Shown here: piece by piece, positions 52,668 through 61,436 of the stretch
How positions within the stretch are numbered: position 1 is the first letter of the stretch
Layout of the letters: the number at the start of each line of letters is the position of its first letter
Assembly: GCA_016722565.1 (NCBI GenBank)
Contig: JADKIU010000002.1
Span: 1,195,067 to 1,259,066, forward strand
Direction: 5' to 3'
Length of the DNA: 64,000 nt
DNA from: Bacteroidota bacterium
GTDB taxonomy: Bacteria; Bacteroidota; Bacteroidia; 2-12-FULL-35-15
Notes under the pieces: model-generated
What the model was told of the DNA's origin: nothing
The model's database searches: none
Seen by the model: only the letters and a program-made list of their open reading frames with translations
Translations under genes and position numbers: made by a program

Positions 52668-54338
52668 TTAACGTGTCAACAAGAAATATCCTTTTTCAAA
52701 ATACTCTTTCCCGTCAAATCCTTTCGCTTTTATAATGAAGAAGTACGTTCCATCAGGAGCCTCTACCCCACTCGCTGTTCTTCCATCCCAACCACCATTG
52801 GTAGTATGCCATTCATATTCTTTTTGTCCCCAACGGTTGTAAATTTCTGCATCCATTGTTTCTAAGCCAATTGCTTGAACAGTAAATACATCATTGTTAT
52901 TATCACCATTCGGAGTAAATACGTTTGGAATTACGAATACTGAATTAATAAATACATCTATCGTTGTACAAGCTGTATCTGCACAGCCTGCAGCATTCAT
53001 AGCAATTAAACAAGCTGTATATTGACCCAAAGGAGTATAGATGTATGTTGGACTAAATACCGTTGACGTATCCCCATTAACTCCAAAACTCCATAAATAA
53101 CTGGTTGCTCCGGTGCTTGTATTGGTAAACGTCACAGAAAGTGGTGTTTCACCAGATGTTGTATCGGTATTAAACGATGCAACCACGCTGGATGAAGAAT
53201 TCACAACAAATCCGGAAAATCCGCCTAATGAAATGGAGCATCCATTGGAATCAGTAATTGTTAATACATAATTACCAGGCCCAACACCCGACAAATCCAA
53301 GGCTGTTCCAACAACCGTTCCTGAACTATCCACCCATGAATACGAATAGGGAGCGGTTCCACTCACTACAGTAACACCTGTTATGGCTCCTGTTGTGGTT
53401 CCACAATCCGCGGCTGTTACAGTAACAACGGACGTATCAGCAACCGGCAATTGATTTATTGTAACAGTTACCATTGTTGCTGGTCCTTGACAAGCACCAA
53501 TAGTTCCGGTTACCCAGTAATTGGTAGTTGTGGTTACTACCGGAGTGTAAGGATTTGCTGTACCAATTAAAGATGTTAATGCTGCATCTGCATACCATGT
53601 CACTGATCCGGAACTTGTAACCGAAATCGGTGTAATTGCACTTCCGGCACATGCAGCTGGTGGATTTGTTACAATTGGAGCTGATGGCGTATTATTTATG
53701 GTTACAGTAATACTGTCTACAACAGGACCACAAGCACCTGCAGGATCGTTTGTTGTTAAGTATAATGTAACTACACCAGCAGTTGTATCCGCAAATGAAG
53801 GCGTGTATGTTGCACCTAAAATAGCTGAATTATCAAATGTTCCGGAACCGCTGGTTGTCCAAGTAGAACCCGTTGCACTGCCACCAATTGTTGCACCGGA
53901 AATAACATAGGTGTTTCCTGCACAGATAACGCCATTTGTTCCCGCATCAACAGTTGCAGAAGGGTCAATGATAATCGTAGATGTTGCAACTGCTGTAGCA
54001 CATCCGCCAGCGGCTGCAATCGTATTGGTAATCGTATATGTTCCAGGAGTAGAACTAGCCATATCAATTTCTCCTGTACTTGTACTTGCAAATACTAAAC
54101 CTGCAGGTGTTGCACTAAACACACCCGCACTAGATCCTACAACAAATGATGGTGTCGGATTCGCATCTGTTTGACAGAAAGGAGTTGAATATGAGAATAC
54201 AGCACTTGGTGCGTTTGTAATTGTTATACTAACAGTATCCGCATTTGGACAAACACCATTAGTTGAGTAGATGATGTCGTACGTTCCTAAAGTACTTCCG
54301 GCCAAATTTATTTCACCTGTGGTTGTACTAACAAACAC
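52668..54338 (-). CDS. Giant repeat protein, C-terminal part with SprB repeat, PKD and T9SS type B sorting domain
   Basis: This frame continues the gene at 54328-60855 after a one-base frameshift near 54436-54438; it is open back to about 54437 and has no start of its own, so 54338 is only its first Met. Domains in order: end of a B-type module, a second B-type module (FCQTDANPTPSF), one A-type module (VICAGNTYVISG to TTNDPAGACG), an Ig-like module, a SprB-type repeat (GTAPYSYSWVDSSG, NYVLTITDSNGCS), a PKD domain (ATSYLWSFGVNGDTSTVFSP), and the gliding-motility C-terminal (type B) sorting domain (IPNVFTPNGDNNNDVFTV, AEIYNRWGQKEYEW, APDGTYFFIIKAKG). Followed by a strong terminator. The role is probably that of a surface adhesin or filament. 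Confidence 0.88.
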   Translation of the reverse strand: MFVSTTTGEINLAGSTLGTYDIIYSTNGVCPNADTVSITITNAPSAVFSYSTPFCQTDANPTPSFVVGSSAGVFSATPAGLVFASTSTGEIDMASSTPGTYTITNTIAAAGGCATAVATSTIIIDPSATVDAGTNGVICAGNTYVISGATIGGSATGSTWTTSGSGTFDNSAILGATYTPSFADTTAGVVTLYLTTNDPAGACGPVVDSITVTINNTPSAPIVTNPPAACAGSAITPISVTSSGSVTWYADAALTSLIGTANPYTPVVTTTTNYWVTGTIGACQGPATMVTVTINQLPVADTSVVTVTAADCGTTTGAITGVTVVSGTAPYSYSWVDSSGTVVGTALDLSGVGPGNYVLTITDSNGCSISLGGFSGFVVNSSSSVVASFNTDTTSGETPLSVTFTNTSTGATSYLWSFGVNGDTSTVFSPTYIYTPLGQYTACLIAMNAAGCADTACTTIDVFINSVFVIPNVFTPNGDNNNDVFTVQAIGLETMDAEIYNRWGQKEYEWHTTNGGWDGRTASGVEAPDGTYFFIIKAKGFDGKEYFEKGYFLLTR

Positions 54339-57300
54339 AACTCCCGCAGGCGTTGCACTGAATGTTCCACCTGGTAATCCGGTGATTGTAGGTAAAGGAT
54401 TCGTTCCGGTTTGACAGAACGTTGAGCCTGTGTAATTTAAATGTAGCTACATCCAAAGGTGTAATCGCTAACGTCATTACATCGGTTGTTTGTGTACAAA
54501 CTCCCGCAGGGTCATTTGTTGTAATCGTTAACACAACACTTCCTGCAGCAACATCTGCTGCAGATGGTGTATAGGTAGACGTCAAGCTTCCTGTATTACT
54601 AAAAGTTCCTGTTCCTGAGCTTGTCCAAGTAATAGAAGTTGCACTTCCGCCCATCGTTGCGTTCAACAAATAAGCACTTCCCTCGCAAATTGTTCCGTCA
54701 ATTCCAGCTGAAACAGTAGGAATCGGATCAATCACAACAGACGTTGTTGATGATGCTGCCGCACAACCTGAAGCGGCTGCAATGGTATTAGTAATTGTAT
54801 AGGTTCCTGCAGCACTTGCAGCCAAATCAATTTCCCCTGTAGATGTACTGATGAATACTAACCCTGCTGGAGTAGAACTAAACACACCGGCACTGGCACC
54901 GGCACCAAAAGTTGGATAGGCCGTTCCATTTTGGCAAAATGGTGTTCCATAAGTGAATGTTGCATCCGGAGCTGCTGTTACGGTTACACTTATTGTACTG
55001 TTGTTCGGACAGATACCACTTGTAGTAAATGTGATGAAATAATTACCCAATGCACTTGCGCTCACATCAATTAAACCGGTAGCTGGATTTAGGAAAACCA
55101 AACCAGCAGGTGTTGCCACAAATGTTCCACTTGCTCCGCCCACAATTGTTGCAACAGGATCGGTTCCTGTTTGACAGAATGTGGAGGATGGATAGGAGAA
55201 CGTTGCATCATCCTGAGGGTTAATCGTCAATACCATTAAATCAGTTACTGCACCACAAACTCCGGCAGGGTCATTCGTTGTTAATGTTAAAGTTACCGTT
55301 CCTGCAAGAATATCTGCAGCGGATGGTGTATAGGTTGTGGTAGCAGACGTTGAACTACCAAATGTTCCACTTCCGCTTGTTGTCCATGTAACACCGGTTG
55401 CACTACCTCCAAATACGCCAACTAGATTTGCAGCGACATTCGAACAAATAACATCATTTGGTCCTGCATTTACAGTAGCAGCCGGACTAATGGTCAATGT
55501 CATTACATCCGATACGGCATTACAAGGTCCGGCCGGATTGTTAGTCGTAATAGTTAAAGTTACAGAACCAGCTGCAATGTCTGCTGCAGATGGCGTATAT
55601 ACAGCTGTTGGTGACGTTGCACTACTAAATGTTCCTGAGCCTGTAGTTGTCCAAGTAATAGAGGTTGCACTTCCGCCCATAAAACCGGCTAGTGTATATG
55701 TACTACTTGAACAAATAGTTGCATTACCACCTGCAGATACTGTTGCTGCTGGATTGATTGTCAAAACCATTGAATTCGTTACAATACCGCAAGGTCCAAC
55801 AGGATCATTTGAAGTAATTGTTAATGTTACTGTACCTGCCGCAATATCAGCTGCAGATGGAGTATATACAGGAGTTGTGATATTTGGATTACTGAATGTA
55901 CCTGTACCTGAGGTGGTCCAAGTAACCAATGTTGTACTTCCTCCCATTGTTCCTGCTAAAGTAAATGTGCTACCCGCACATATTGAATTTGCAGGTCCTG
56001 CACTTACTGTAGCTGCAGGATTAATTGTTAATGTTAAAACATCCGAAACAGCAGTACAAGGACCTGCCGGATCATTGGTTGTAATTGTAAGTGTTACAGA
56101 TCCAAAAGCGATATCAGCAGCTGATGGGGTGTATACAGCTGTTGTTGATGATGCGGAACTGAATGTTCCTGTTCCACTTGTTGTCCAAGTGATAGAAGTT
56201 GCTCCCCCCCCCATTGAACCGGATAATGTATAAGTTGTTCCCGAACATATAGTTGCATTTGCTCCAGCAACAACAGTAGGTGCAGGATTAATGGTTAACG
56301 TCATTGTAGCAGTAACAGCAGGACAAGGACCAGCTGGATCATTTGTTGTGATTGTAAGAGTTACTGTTCCAGCTGCGATATCTGCAGCAGATGGTGTATA
56401 GATTGCTGTGGTAGAAGCCGTATTGTTAAATGTACCAGTACCGCTGGTTGACCAAGTAATAGACGTTGCACCTCCACCCATTGTTCCGGATAATGAATAA
56501 GTTGAACCAGAACATATGGTTGCATTTGAACCCGCAGAAACAGTTGCAGCAGGATTAATGGTTAATAGCATCGTGCTATTTACAGCCACGCAAGGTCCTG
56601 CTGGATCATTTGTGGTAATCGTTAAAGTAACTGCCCCTGCAGCGATATCAGCAGCAGATGGAGTATAAACAGGAGTAAGAGATGTTGAACTGCTAAATGT
56701 TCCAGAACCACTGGTTGTCCAGGTTACACTTGAAGCACCACCACCCATTGTACCGGCTAAGGTATACGTTGATCCAGAACAGATAGTCGCAGCAGAACCT
56801 GCAGAAACTGTAGGAAGCGGATTGATTGTTAAAATTAAGGAACTGGTTGCTGCAGGGCAAGGTCCAGCAGGATCATTGGTTGTTAAAGTTAAAGTTACAG
56901 TACCTGCAGCAATATCAGCAGCAGATGGCGTATAAATAGCACCTAATAAAGCAACGTTATTAAATGTTCCTGTTCCGCTAGTTGACCAAGTGGAAGAAGC
57001 AGCACTGCCACCAATTACACCGGCAAGCGTATATGTTCCACCAGCACAAATTGTAGCCGCAGAACCGGCTGTAGCTGTTGCAACAGGATTAATTGTTAAG
57101 ACCATGGTGCTTGTTACGAATCCACAAGGGCCAGCAGGGTCGTTTGTTGTTAAAGTTAAGGTTACCGAACCGGCAGCGATATCAGCAGCAGAAGGCGTAT
57201 ACACTGCTGTTGCCGAAGTTGCGGAACTGAAGGTACCTGTCCCCGAAGTAGTCCATGTTAAACTTGCAGCACTTCCACCAATAGAACCGGCTAAAGTATA

Positions 57301-60300
57301 TGTACTACCTGCACAAATTGTTGCAGCTGAACCTGCGTTTGCTGTGGCGGCAGCATTAATTGTTACCGTATTGGTTGCACTGGCTGCAGCACAACCACCT
57401 GATGCAACAATTGAGTTGGTAACTGTATAGGTTCCGGGAGTAGACGCAGAAACATCTATTTGTCCGGTATTCACGTTCACAAATACTAATCCTGCAGGTG
57501 TTGCAGAAAATGTACCGGCAGTTGCTCCACCACTAAATGTTGGAAATGGATCTGTACCTGACGTACAATATGGTCCTGCATAACTAAAAGTCGCTGTTGG
57601 AGCCAACGTAATTGTAACACTTACATTGCTTGTATTTGCACAAGGACCAGGAGTTGTATATGTAACGGTATATGTTCCTAAAGTACTCGCTGCTAAATTG
57701 ATTGTTCCTGTGGTACCATTAATTGATAAACCTGCCGGAGAAGAAGTGAATGTACCTCCAGCAACCCCTGTAACAGTAGGTGTTGGATTTGTTCCGGTTT
57801 GACAATAAGTAGCAGAGCCGAATGTAAATGCAGCATTTTGCAATGGTGTAATCGTTAAAACTAATACATCTGTAACTGGACCGCATGGGCCTGCTGGGTC
57901 ATTCGATGTGATTGTTAGTGTCACCGAACCTGCAGAAATATCTGAAGCGGAAGGAGTATAAACAGGTGTTAAAATAGTTGTATTACTAAATGTTCCACTT
58001 CCACTAGTCGACCATGTTATTGAAGTTGTTGCGCCTCCTTGCGAACCAGCTAATGTATATGTTTGATTCGCGCAGATGGTAGCAGTAGCTGGTCCCGCGT
58101 TTACTGTAGGAGCAGGATTGATGGTAATGATAACCGTTGATACAGCTGCTGGACATGGTCCGGCAGGATCATTTGTTGTCATTGTTAAAGTAACAGTTCC
58201 AGCAGCAATGTCTCCTGCTGAAGGAGTATACGTTGGGGTAACAGAAGTAGTACTGCTGAATGTTCCACTTCCACTGGATGTCCAAGTAACAGAAGTTGCA
58301 CTTCCACCAATAGAACCCGGAACAGAATAGGTAGAACCTGCACAGATGGTTGCAGCAGGACCTGCACTTGCAGTAGCACCAGGGTTAATCGTTAAAATCA
58401 TGTTATCAGTAGCAGCTGTACAAGGTCCGGCTGGATCATTCGTAGTCAATGTCAACGTTACAGAACCGGCACTAATGTCAGATGCAGAAGGTGTATACGT
58501 AGCTGTTGCAGAAGTTGAAGAGCTAAATGAACCACTTCCACTGGTTGTCCAGGTTAAGGAAGTTGCTCCACCACCAATGGAACCTGCTAATGTATAAGTA
58601 CTACCGGCACAAATAGTTGCGTTTACGTTGGCATTTGCAATAGCTGCAGGGTTAATGGTAACAACCAAAGAACTATTCACAGCAGGACAAGCGCCAGCAG
58701 GGTCGTTAGTGGTTAAAGTTAATGTTACTGTGCCTGCAGCAATATCTCCAGCAGAAGGAGTATATGTTGTATTTACTAAAGATGCGTTGGCAAAGGTTCC
58801 AGTACCGCTGGTTGTCCAAGTAGAAGAAGTTGCACTTCCACCAATGGAACCAGTTAAGGTAACGGTGCTACCTGAACAAATCGTTTGATTTGATCCCGCG
58901 GCAACTGTTGCAGCTGGATTAATTGTTAATGTTATAAAATCTGTTGCCGCACCACAAGGACCAGCTGGGTCATTCGTAGTGATTGTTAAAGTTACTGTTC
59001 CGGAAGCGATGTCCGCTGCTGAAGGAGTATATGTGGTAACCGGGGTTGATGCACTAGCAAAGGTTCCACTACCACTGGTTGTCCAAGTTGAAGAGGTTGC
59101 ACTTCCACTGATATTCGCACCAGCAGTAGAATATGTTGAACCGGCACAAATGGATGCGGTTGGAGGACCGGCATTTGTAGCTGCAGGTAAACTGATGGTC
59201 AGAATCATAAAATCCGTTACCGCATTGCAAGGACCAGCTGGATTATTTGTTGTTATGGTTAAAGTAACCGTCCCTGCAGAAATATCTGCTGCAGATGGTG
59301 TATATACAGGATTTAATATTGTTGAATTGCTAAAAGTTCCACTTCCGCTGGTTGTCCAGGTGATGGTACTTGCTCCTCCACCCATACTTCCACCTAAAGT
59401 AGCTGTACTTCCCGAACAAATAGTTTGATCAGAACCAGCATTTACAGTAGCAGCAGGGCTAATTGTGAGAACCATCGCATCATTTACAGCACCGCAAGGT
59501 CCGGCAGGATCATTGGTTGTATAGGTGATTGTCACAGTTCCTGCTGCGATATCTGCTGCAGAAGGTGTGTAAACCGCATTGGTAGCGGTTCCCGAACTAA
59601 AAGAACCACTTCCACTCGTTGACCAAGTAGCACTTGTTGCACCACCACCGAATGTCCCGGCCATTGTTGCTGTTGTTCCGGAACAAATACTTTGATCTAC
59701 GCCTGCCCCAACCGTTGCCGGAGTGTTTACCGTTACGGTGCTAGTAGCAGTTTGTGACGCCCCGCACGTTCCCGATATCGTTACGGTATAAGTAGTTGTG
59801 GATGCCGGACTGACCGATATAGATGAAGTTGTGGCTCCACCCGGAGACCAGGAATAACCTGTTGCCCCAACTGCGTTGGCAGTTAATGTGGCACTTTGAC
59901 CTTGACAAATCGTAGCTGCTGAAGAGGAAACGCTTACCGTCAAAACCCCTGCCGTTGCGCTGATTGAATAATCACAAACATCACCTGCATATCCATCTAC
60001 CATTAAATAATAGGTGTTTCCAATAACAAGTGGTGTAGCTGTAATTGTTCCATTCGTTTCTGTCCCAGGATTCCAACAATTTGAAAAGGAAGTAAAGGTG
60101 ACACAATTGGTTGTGCTGTATACTTCCATTTGAATTCCTTGTGAATTTAAACAGTTTCCGACATTGATGTCAAATGTTGCGGAAGTTGCACTGGCAACAA
60201 ATGATAACCAAGAGTTGTTTTCAACTGAGCCACAAAAACCTGCAGGAATTTGAGTTGCAGTGTAACAAGAACTTGTAGAACCGCAATACCCATTTAAGTT

Positions 60301-60855
60301 ACAGATTGGAGTAGCAGCCAAACAGTTGTCGTTTGCGGTTGGATTCGTACAAGGAATTCCTGTATTTCCGAAGGAAAGTGTCCAGGAGTTAAGAGTTCCA
60401 ACATCACCACCTCCATCATCAGTAATACAAAGTGTCCAAATACCATTTCCACTTGTATTGTTATTCACACAATTCATTGAACCTTCTGGTCTGTATGAAC
60501 CATTAAAAGGAGCCGCTCCGGTAGTGATTGAGGTGGGTGCATTTCCGTCAAAACAAGTGGTGATAAAATTATTTCCTGCTCCACCGTTATCTGTAGTAAG
60601 TTCAATAACAGCTCCACTTGGGGATGTTAAAAAAATATCCAAATCGGCATCAAAGGTGTGAGAAATATTTAAACAAACATTTATCAATCCATTGGTTGGA
60701 TTTAATGTACCAACTAACCCGGTAACGTTTGCTGTAAAGCATGTTGTGGTTACATCTGGAAGTGCACCAGTGGTACCGGAGAATGTTTGCGCTTTTGTTT
60801 GATGAGTCAAACATAAAAAACAGATAGCAAGAACAAAGAGTAGTTTTAGTTTCAT
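54328..60855 (-). CDS. Giant repeat protein, N-terminal part (P-domain plus tandem modules)
   Basis: Start taken at the ATG of MKLKLLFVLAICFLCLTHQT (60853-60855), a good signal peptide; an ATG 21 bp upstream is possible. After it come a proprotein-convertase P-like domain (about 30-170, LTSPSGAVIELTTDNGG, NGIWTLCITDDGGGD), a second beta domain (about 180-310), an Ig-like module, then from about residue 385 sixteen ~88-residue A modules, each with TICxGxxxxL, GGxAT, YTPSAADIxAG and TTNDPAGPC and two conserved cysteines. Pairs of B modules (CQTGTxPxPT, GTFxxTPAGL) interrupt the A array after A7, after A15 and after A16. The frame fails just after DVATF, where the last ~30 residues are out of frame. 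Exported cell-surface protein by inference; adhesion or gliding roles are possible. Confidence 0.9.
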   Translation of the reverse strand: MKLKLLFVLAICFLCLTHQTKAQTFSGTTGALPDVTTTCFTANVTGLVGTLNPTNGLINVCLNISHTFDADLDIFLTSPSGAVIELTTDNGGAGNNFITTCFDGNAPTSITTGAAPFNGSYRPEGSMNCVNNNTSGNGIWTLCITDDGGGDVGTLNSWTLSFGNTGIPCTNPTANDNCLAATPICNLNGYCGSTSSCYTATQIPAGFCGSVENNSWLSFVASATSATFDINVGNCLNSQGIQMEVYSTTNCVTFTSFSNCWNPGTETNGTITATPLVIGNTYYLMVDGYAGDVCDYSISATAGVLTVSVSSSAATICQGQSATLTANAVGATGYSWSPGGATTSSISVSPASTTTYTVTISGTCGASQTATSTVTVNTPATVGAGVDQSICSGTTATMAGTFGGGATSATWSTSGSGSFSSGTATNAVYTPSAADIAAGTVTITYTTNDPAGPCGAVNDAMVLTISPAATVNAGSDQTICSGSTATLGGSMGGGASTITWTTSGSGTFSNSTILNPVYTPSAADISAGTVTLTITTNNPAGPCNAVTDFMILTISLPAATNAGPPTASICAGSTYSTAGANISGSATSSTWTTSGSGTFASASTPVTTYTPSAADIASGTVTLTITTNDPAGPCGAATDFITLTINPAATVAAGSNQTICSGSTVTLTGSIGGSATSSTWTTSGTGTFANASLVNTTYTPSAGDIAAGTVTLTLTTNDPAGACPAVNSSLVVTINPAAIANANVNATICAGSTYTLAGSIGGGATSLTWTTSGSGSFSSSTSATATYTPSASDISAGSVTLTLTTNDPAGPCTAATDNMILTINPGATASAGPAATICAGSTYSVPGSIGGSATSVTWTSSGSGTFSSTTSVTPTYTPSAGDIAAGTVTLTMTTNDPAGPCPAAVSTVIITINPAPTVNAGPATATICANQTYTLAGSQGGATTSITWSTSGSGTFSNTTILTPVYTPSASDISAGSVTLTITSNDPAGPCGPVTDVLVLTITPLQNAAFTFGSATYCQTGTNPTPTVTGVAGGTFTSSPAGLSINGTTGTINLAASTLGTYTVTYTTPGPCANTSNVSVTITLAPTATFSYAGPYCTSGTDPFPTFSGGATAGTFSATPAGLVFVNVNTGQIDVSASTPGTYTVTNSIVASGGCAAASATNTVTINAAATANAGSAATICAGSTYTLAGSIGGSAASLTWTTSGTGTFSSATSATAVYTPSAADIAAGSVTLTLTTNDPAGPCGFVTSTMVLTINPVATATAGSAATICAGGTYTLAGVIGGSAASSTWSTSGTGTFNNVALLGAIYTPSAADIAAGTVTLTLTTNDPAGPCPAATSSLILTINPLPTVSAGSAATICSGSTYTLAGTMGGGASSVTWTTSGSGTFSSSTSLTPVYTPSAADIAAGAVTLTITTNDPAGPCVAVNSTMLLTINPAATVSAGSNATICSGSTYSLSGTMGGGATSITWSTSGTGTFNNTASTTAIYTPSAADIAAGTVTLTITTNDPAGPCPAVTATMTLTINPAPTVVAGANATICSGTTYTLSGSMGGGATSITWTTSGTGTFSSASSTTAVYTPSAADIAFGSVTLTITTNDPAGPCTAVSDVLTLTINPAATVSAGPANSICAGSTFTLAGTMGGSTTLVTWTTSGTGTFSNPNITTPVYTPSAADIAAGTVTLTITSNDPVGPCGIVTNSMVLTINPAATVSAGGNATICSSSTYTLAGFMGGSATSITWTTTGSGTFSSATSPTAVYTPSAADIAAGSVTLTITTNNPAGPCNAVSDVMTLTISPAATVNAGPNDVICSNVAANLVGVFGGSATGVTWTTSGSGTFGSSTSATTTYTPSAADILAGTVTLTLTTNDPAGVCGAVTDLMVLTINPQDDATFSYPSSTFCQTGTDPVATIVGGASGTFVATPAGLVFLNPATGLIDVSASALGNYFITFTTSGICPNNSTISVTVTAAPDATFTYGTPFCQNGTAYPTFGAGASAGVFSSTPAGLVFISTSTGEIDLAASAAGTYTITNTIAAASGCAAASSTTSVVIDPIPTVSAGIDGTICEGSAYLLNATMGGSATSITWTSSGTGTFSNTGSLTSTYTPSAADVAAGSVVLTITTNDPAGVCTQTTDVMTLAITPLDVATFKLHRLNVLSNRNESFTYNHRITRWNIQCNACGSCVC
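54436..59724 (-). repeat. Tandem ~264-bp coding repeats (A and B modules)
   Basis: Sixteen A units plus B pairs, diverged at the DNA level but conserved in protein. Order on the coding strand: A x7, B pair, A x8, B pair, A x1, then the first B unit of a third pair, completed past the frameshift together with a seventeenth A unit. No single unit is an exact copy of another. Confidence 0.85.
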
Positions 60856-60910
60856 ATGCGTTTTGTTTAATTGCATTTTTTTAGAAAGAAGAAAGATATA
60901 TGGATGTTTT

Positions 60911-61345
60911 TTATTTTTGTGTTTTTTGCTTTTTCAAATTACTCATATAATCGTGCAAATTATCCATTGGCACGGTTACTCCATCAACAATAATTTCGTC
61001 AAAACCAACTTTTTTCAGCATTTTTTGTACTAAGTCCGGAGGAAAAGTTTTTGATATAGTAATTGCACACAATGCATTGTTTTCAGCACTGGCGGGACTC
61101 ATTCTCACTTTTTTTACACCATCTTGAGCTCTTATCAGCGTTGCTAAGCTCTCACAGTCACCTGCGTTAATATTTAAAACGAAAAAGGTCATTGTTACCA
61201 AATCACCTTCCACCGACCTCCCGGTTCCGGTTGTATATTTGAGTTTATAAGATTCTTTTTGTGTTTGAGCAACTGAAGAGATGGAAAATGCTAATAAAAC
61301 CAATAGGAATATGGTTTTGGTGGAGTACAAAAATAATTTTCTCAT
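60911..61345 (-). CDS. Small exported HMA-like protein, 144 aa
   Basis: Signal peptide MRKLFLYSTKTIFLLVLLAF ending near SVAQ. The mature part has a ferredoxin-like pattern resembling heavy-metal-associated (HMA) domains, CESLATLIRAQDGVKKVRMS and FPPDLVQKMLKKVGFDEIIV, but without the CxxC metal motif, so metal binding is unlikely. Its stop is 35 bp before the giant protein gene on the same strand, so it is probably in the same operon and may help export, folding or attachment of that protein. This is an inference from position. Confidence 0.72.
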   Translation of the reverse strand: MRKLFLYSTKTIFLLVLLAFSISSVAQTQKESYKLKYTTGTGRSVEGDLVTMTFFVLNINAGDCESLATLIRAQDGVKKVRMSPASAENNALCAITISKTFPPDLVQKMLKKVGFDEIIVDGVTVPMDNLHDYMSNLKKQKTQK

Positions 61346-61436
61346 TTGATGGTTAAATTTTTTAGTTAAAATTTGTCTAAGATACTATTAATCTGCTAAA
61401 TAAGACATATTTATAGTCAAAAAAGTTGCATTCGTC

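Noticed and set aside
54425..54450. Programmed ribosomal frameshifting in the giant gene.
   Set aside because: The change needed is +1 and the site TTTAAATTA is not a recognised +1 slippery site with a rare codon or stop; no stimulatory structure was seen. Error or mutation is simpler, though not excluded.
55337..56233. Long plus-strand open frame (about 298 codons) opposite the giant gene, and similar ones near 56990-57430, 58076-58888 and 58979-59428.
   Set aside because: They mirror the repeat modules of the minus-strand gene, are low-complexity (Val/Pro/Ala), and have no start signals; they result from the composition of the repeats.
54436..59724. Regular ~264-bp repeats considered as a CRISPR array or satellite DNA.
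   Set aside because: The period is far too long, the units are diverged and in frame, and they encode conserved protein modules.
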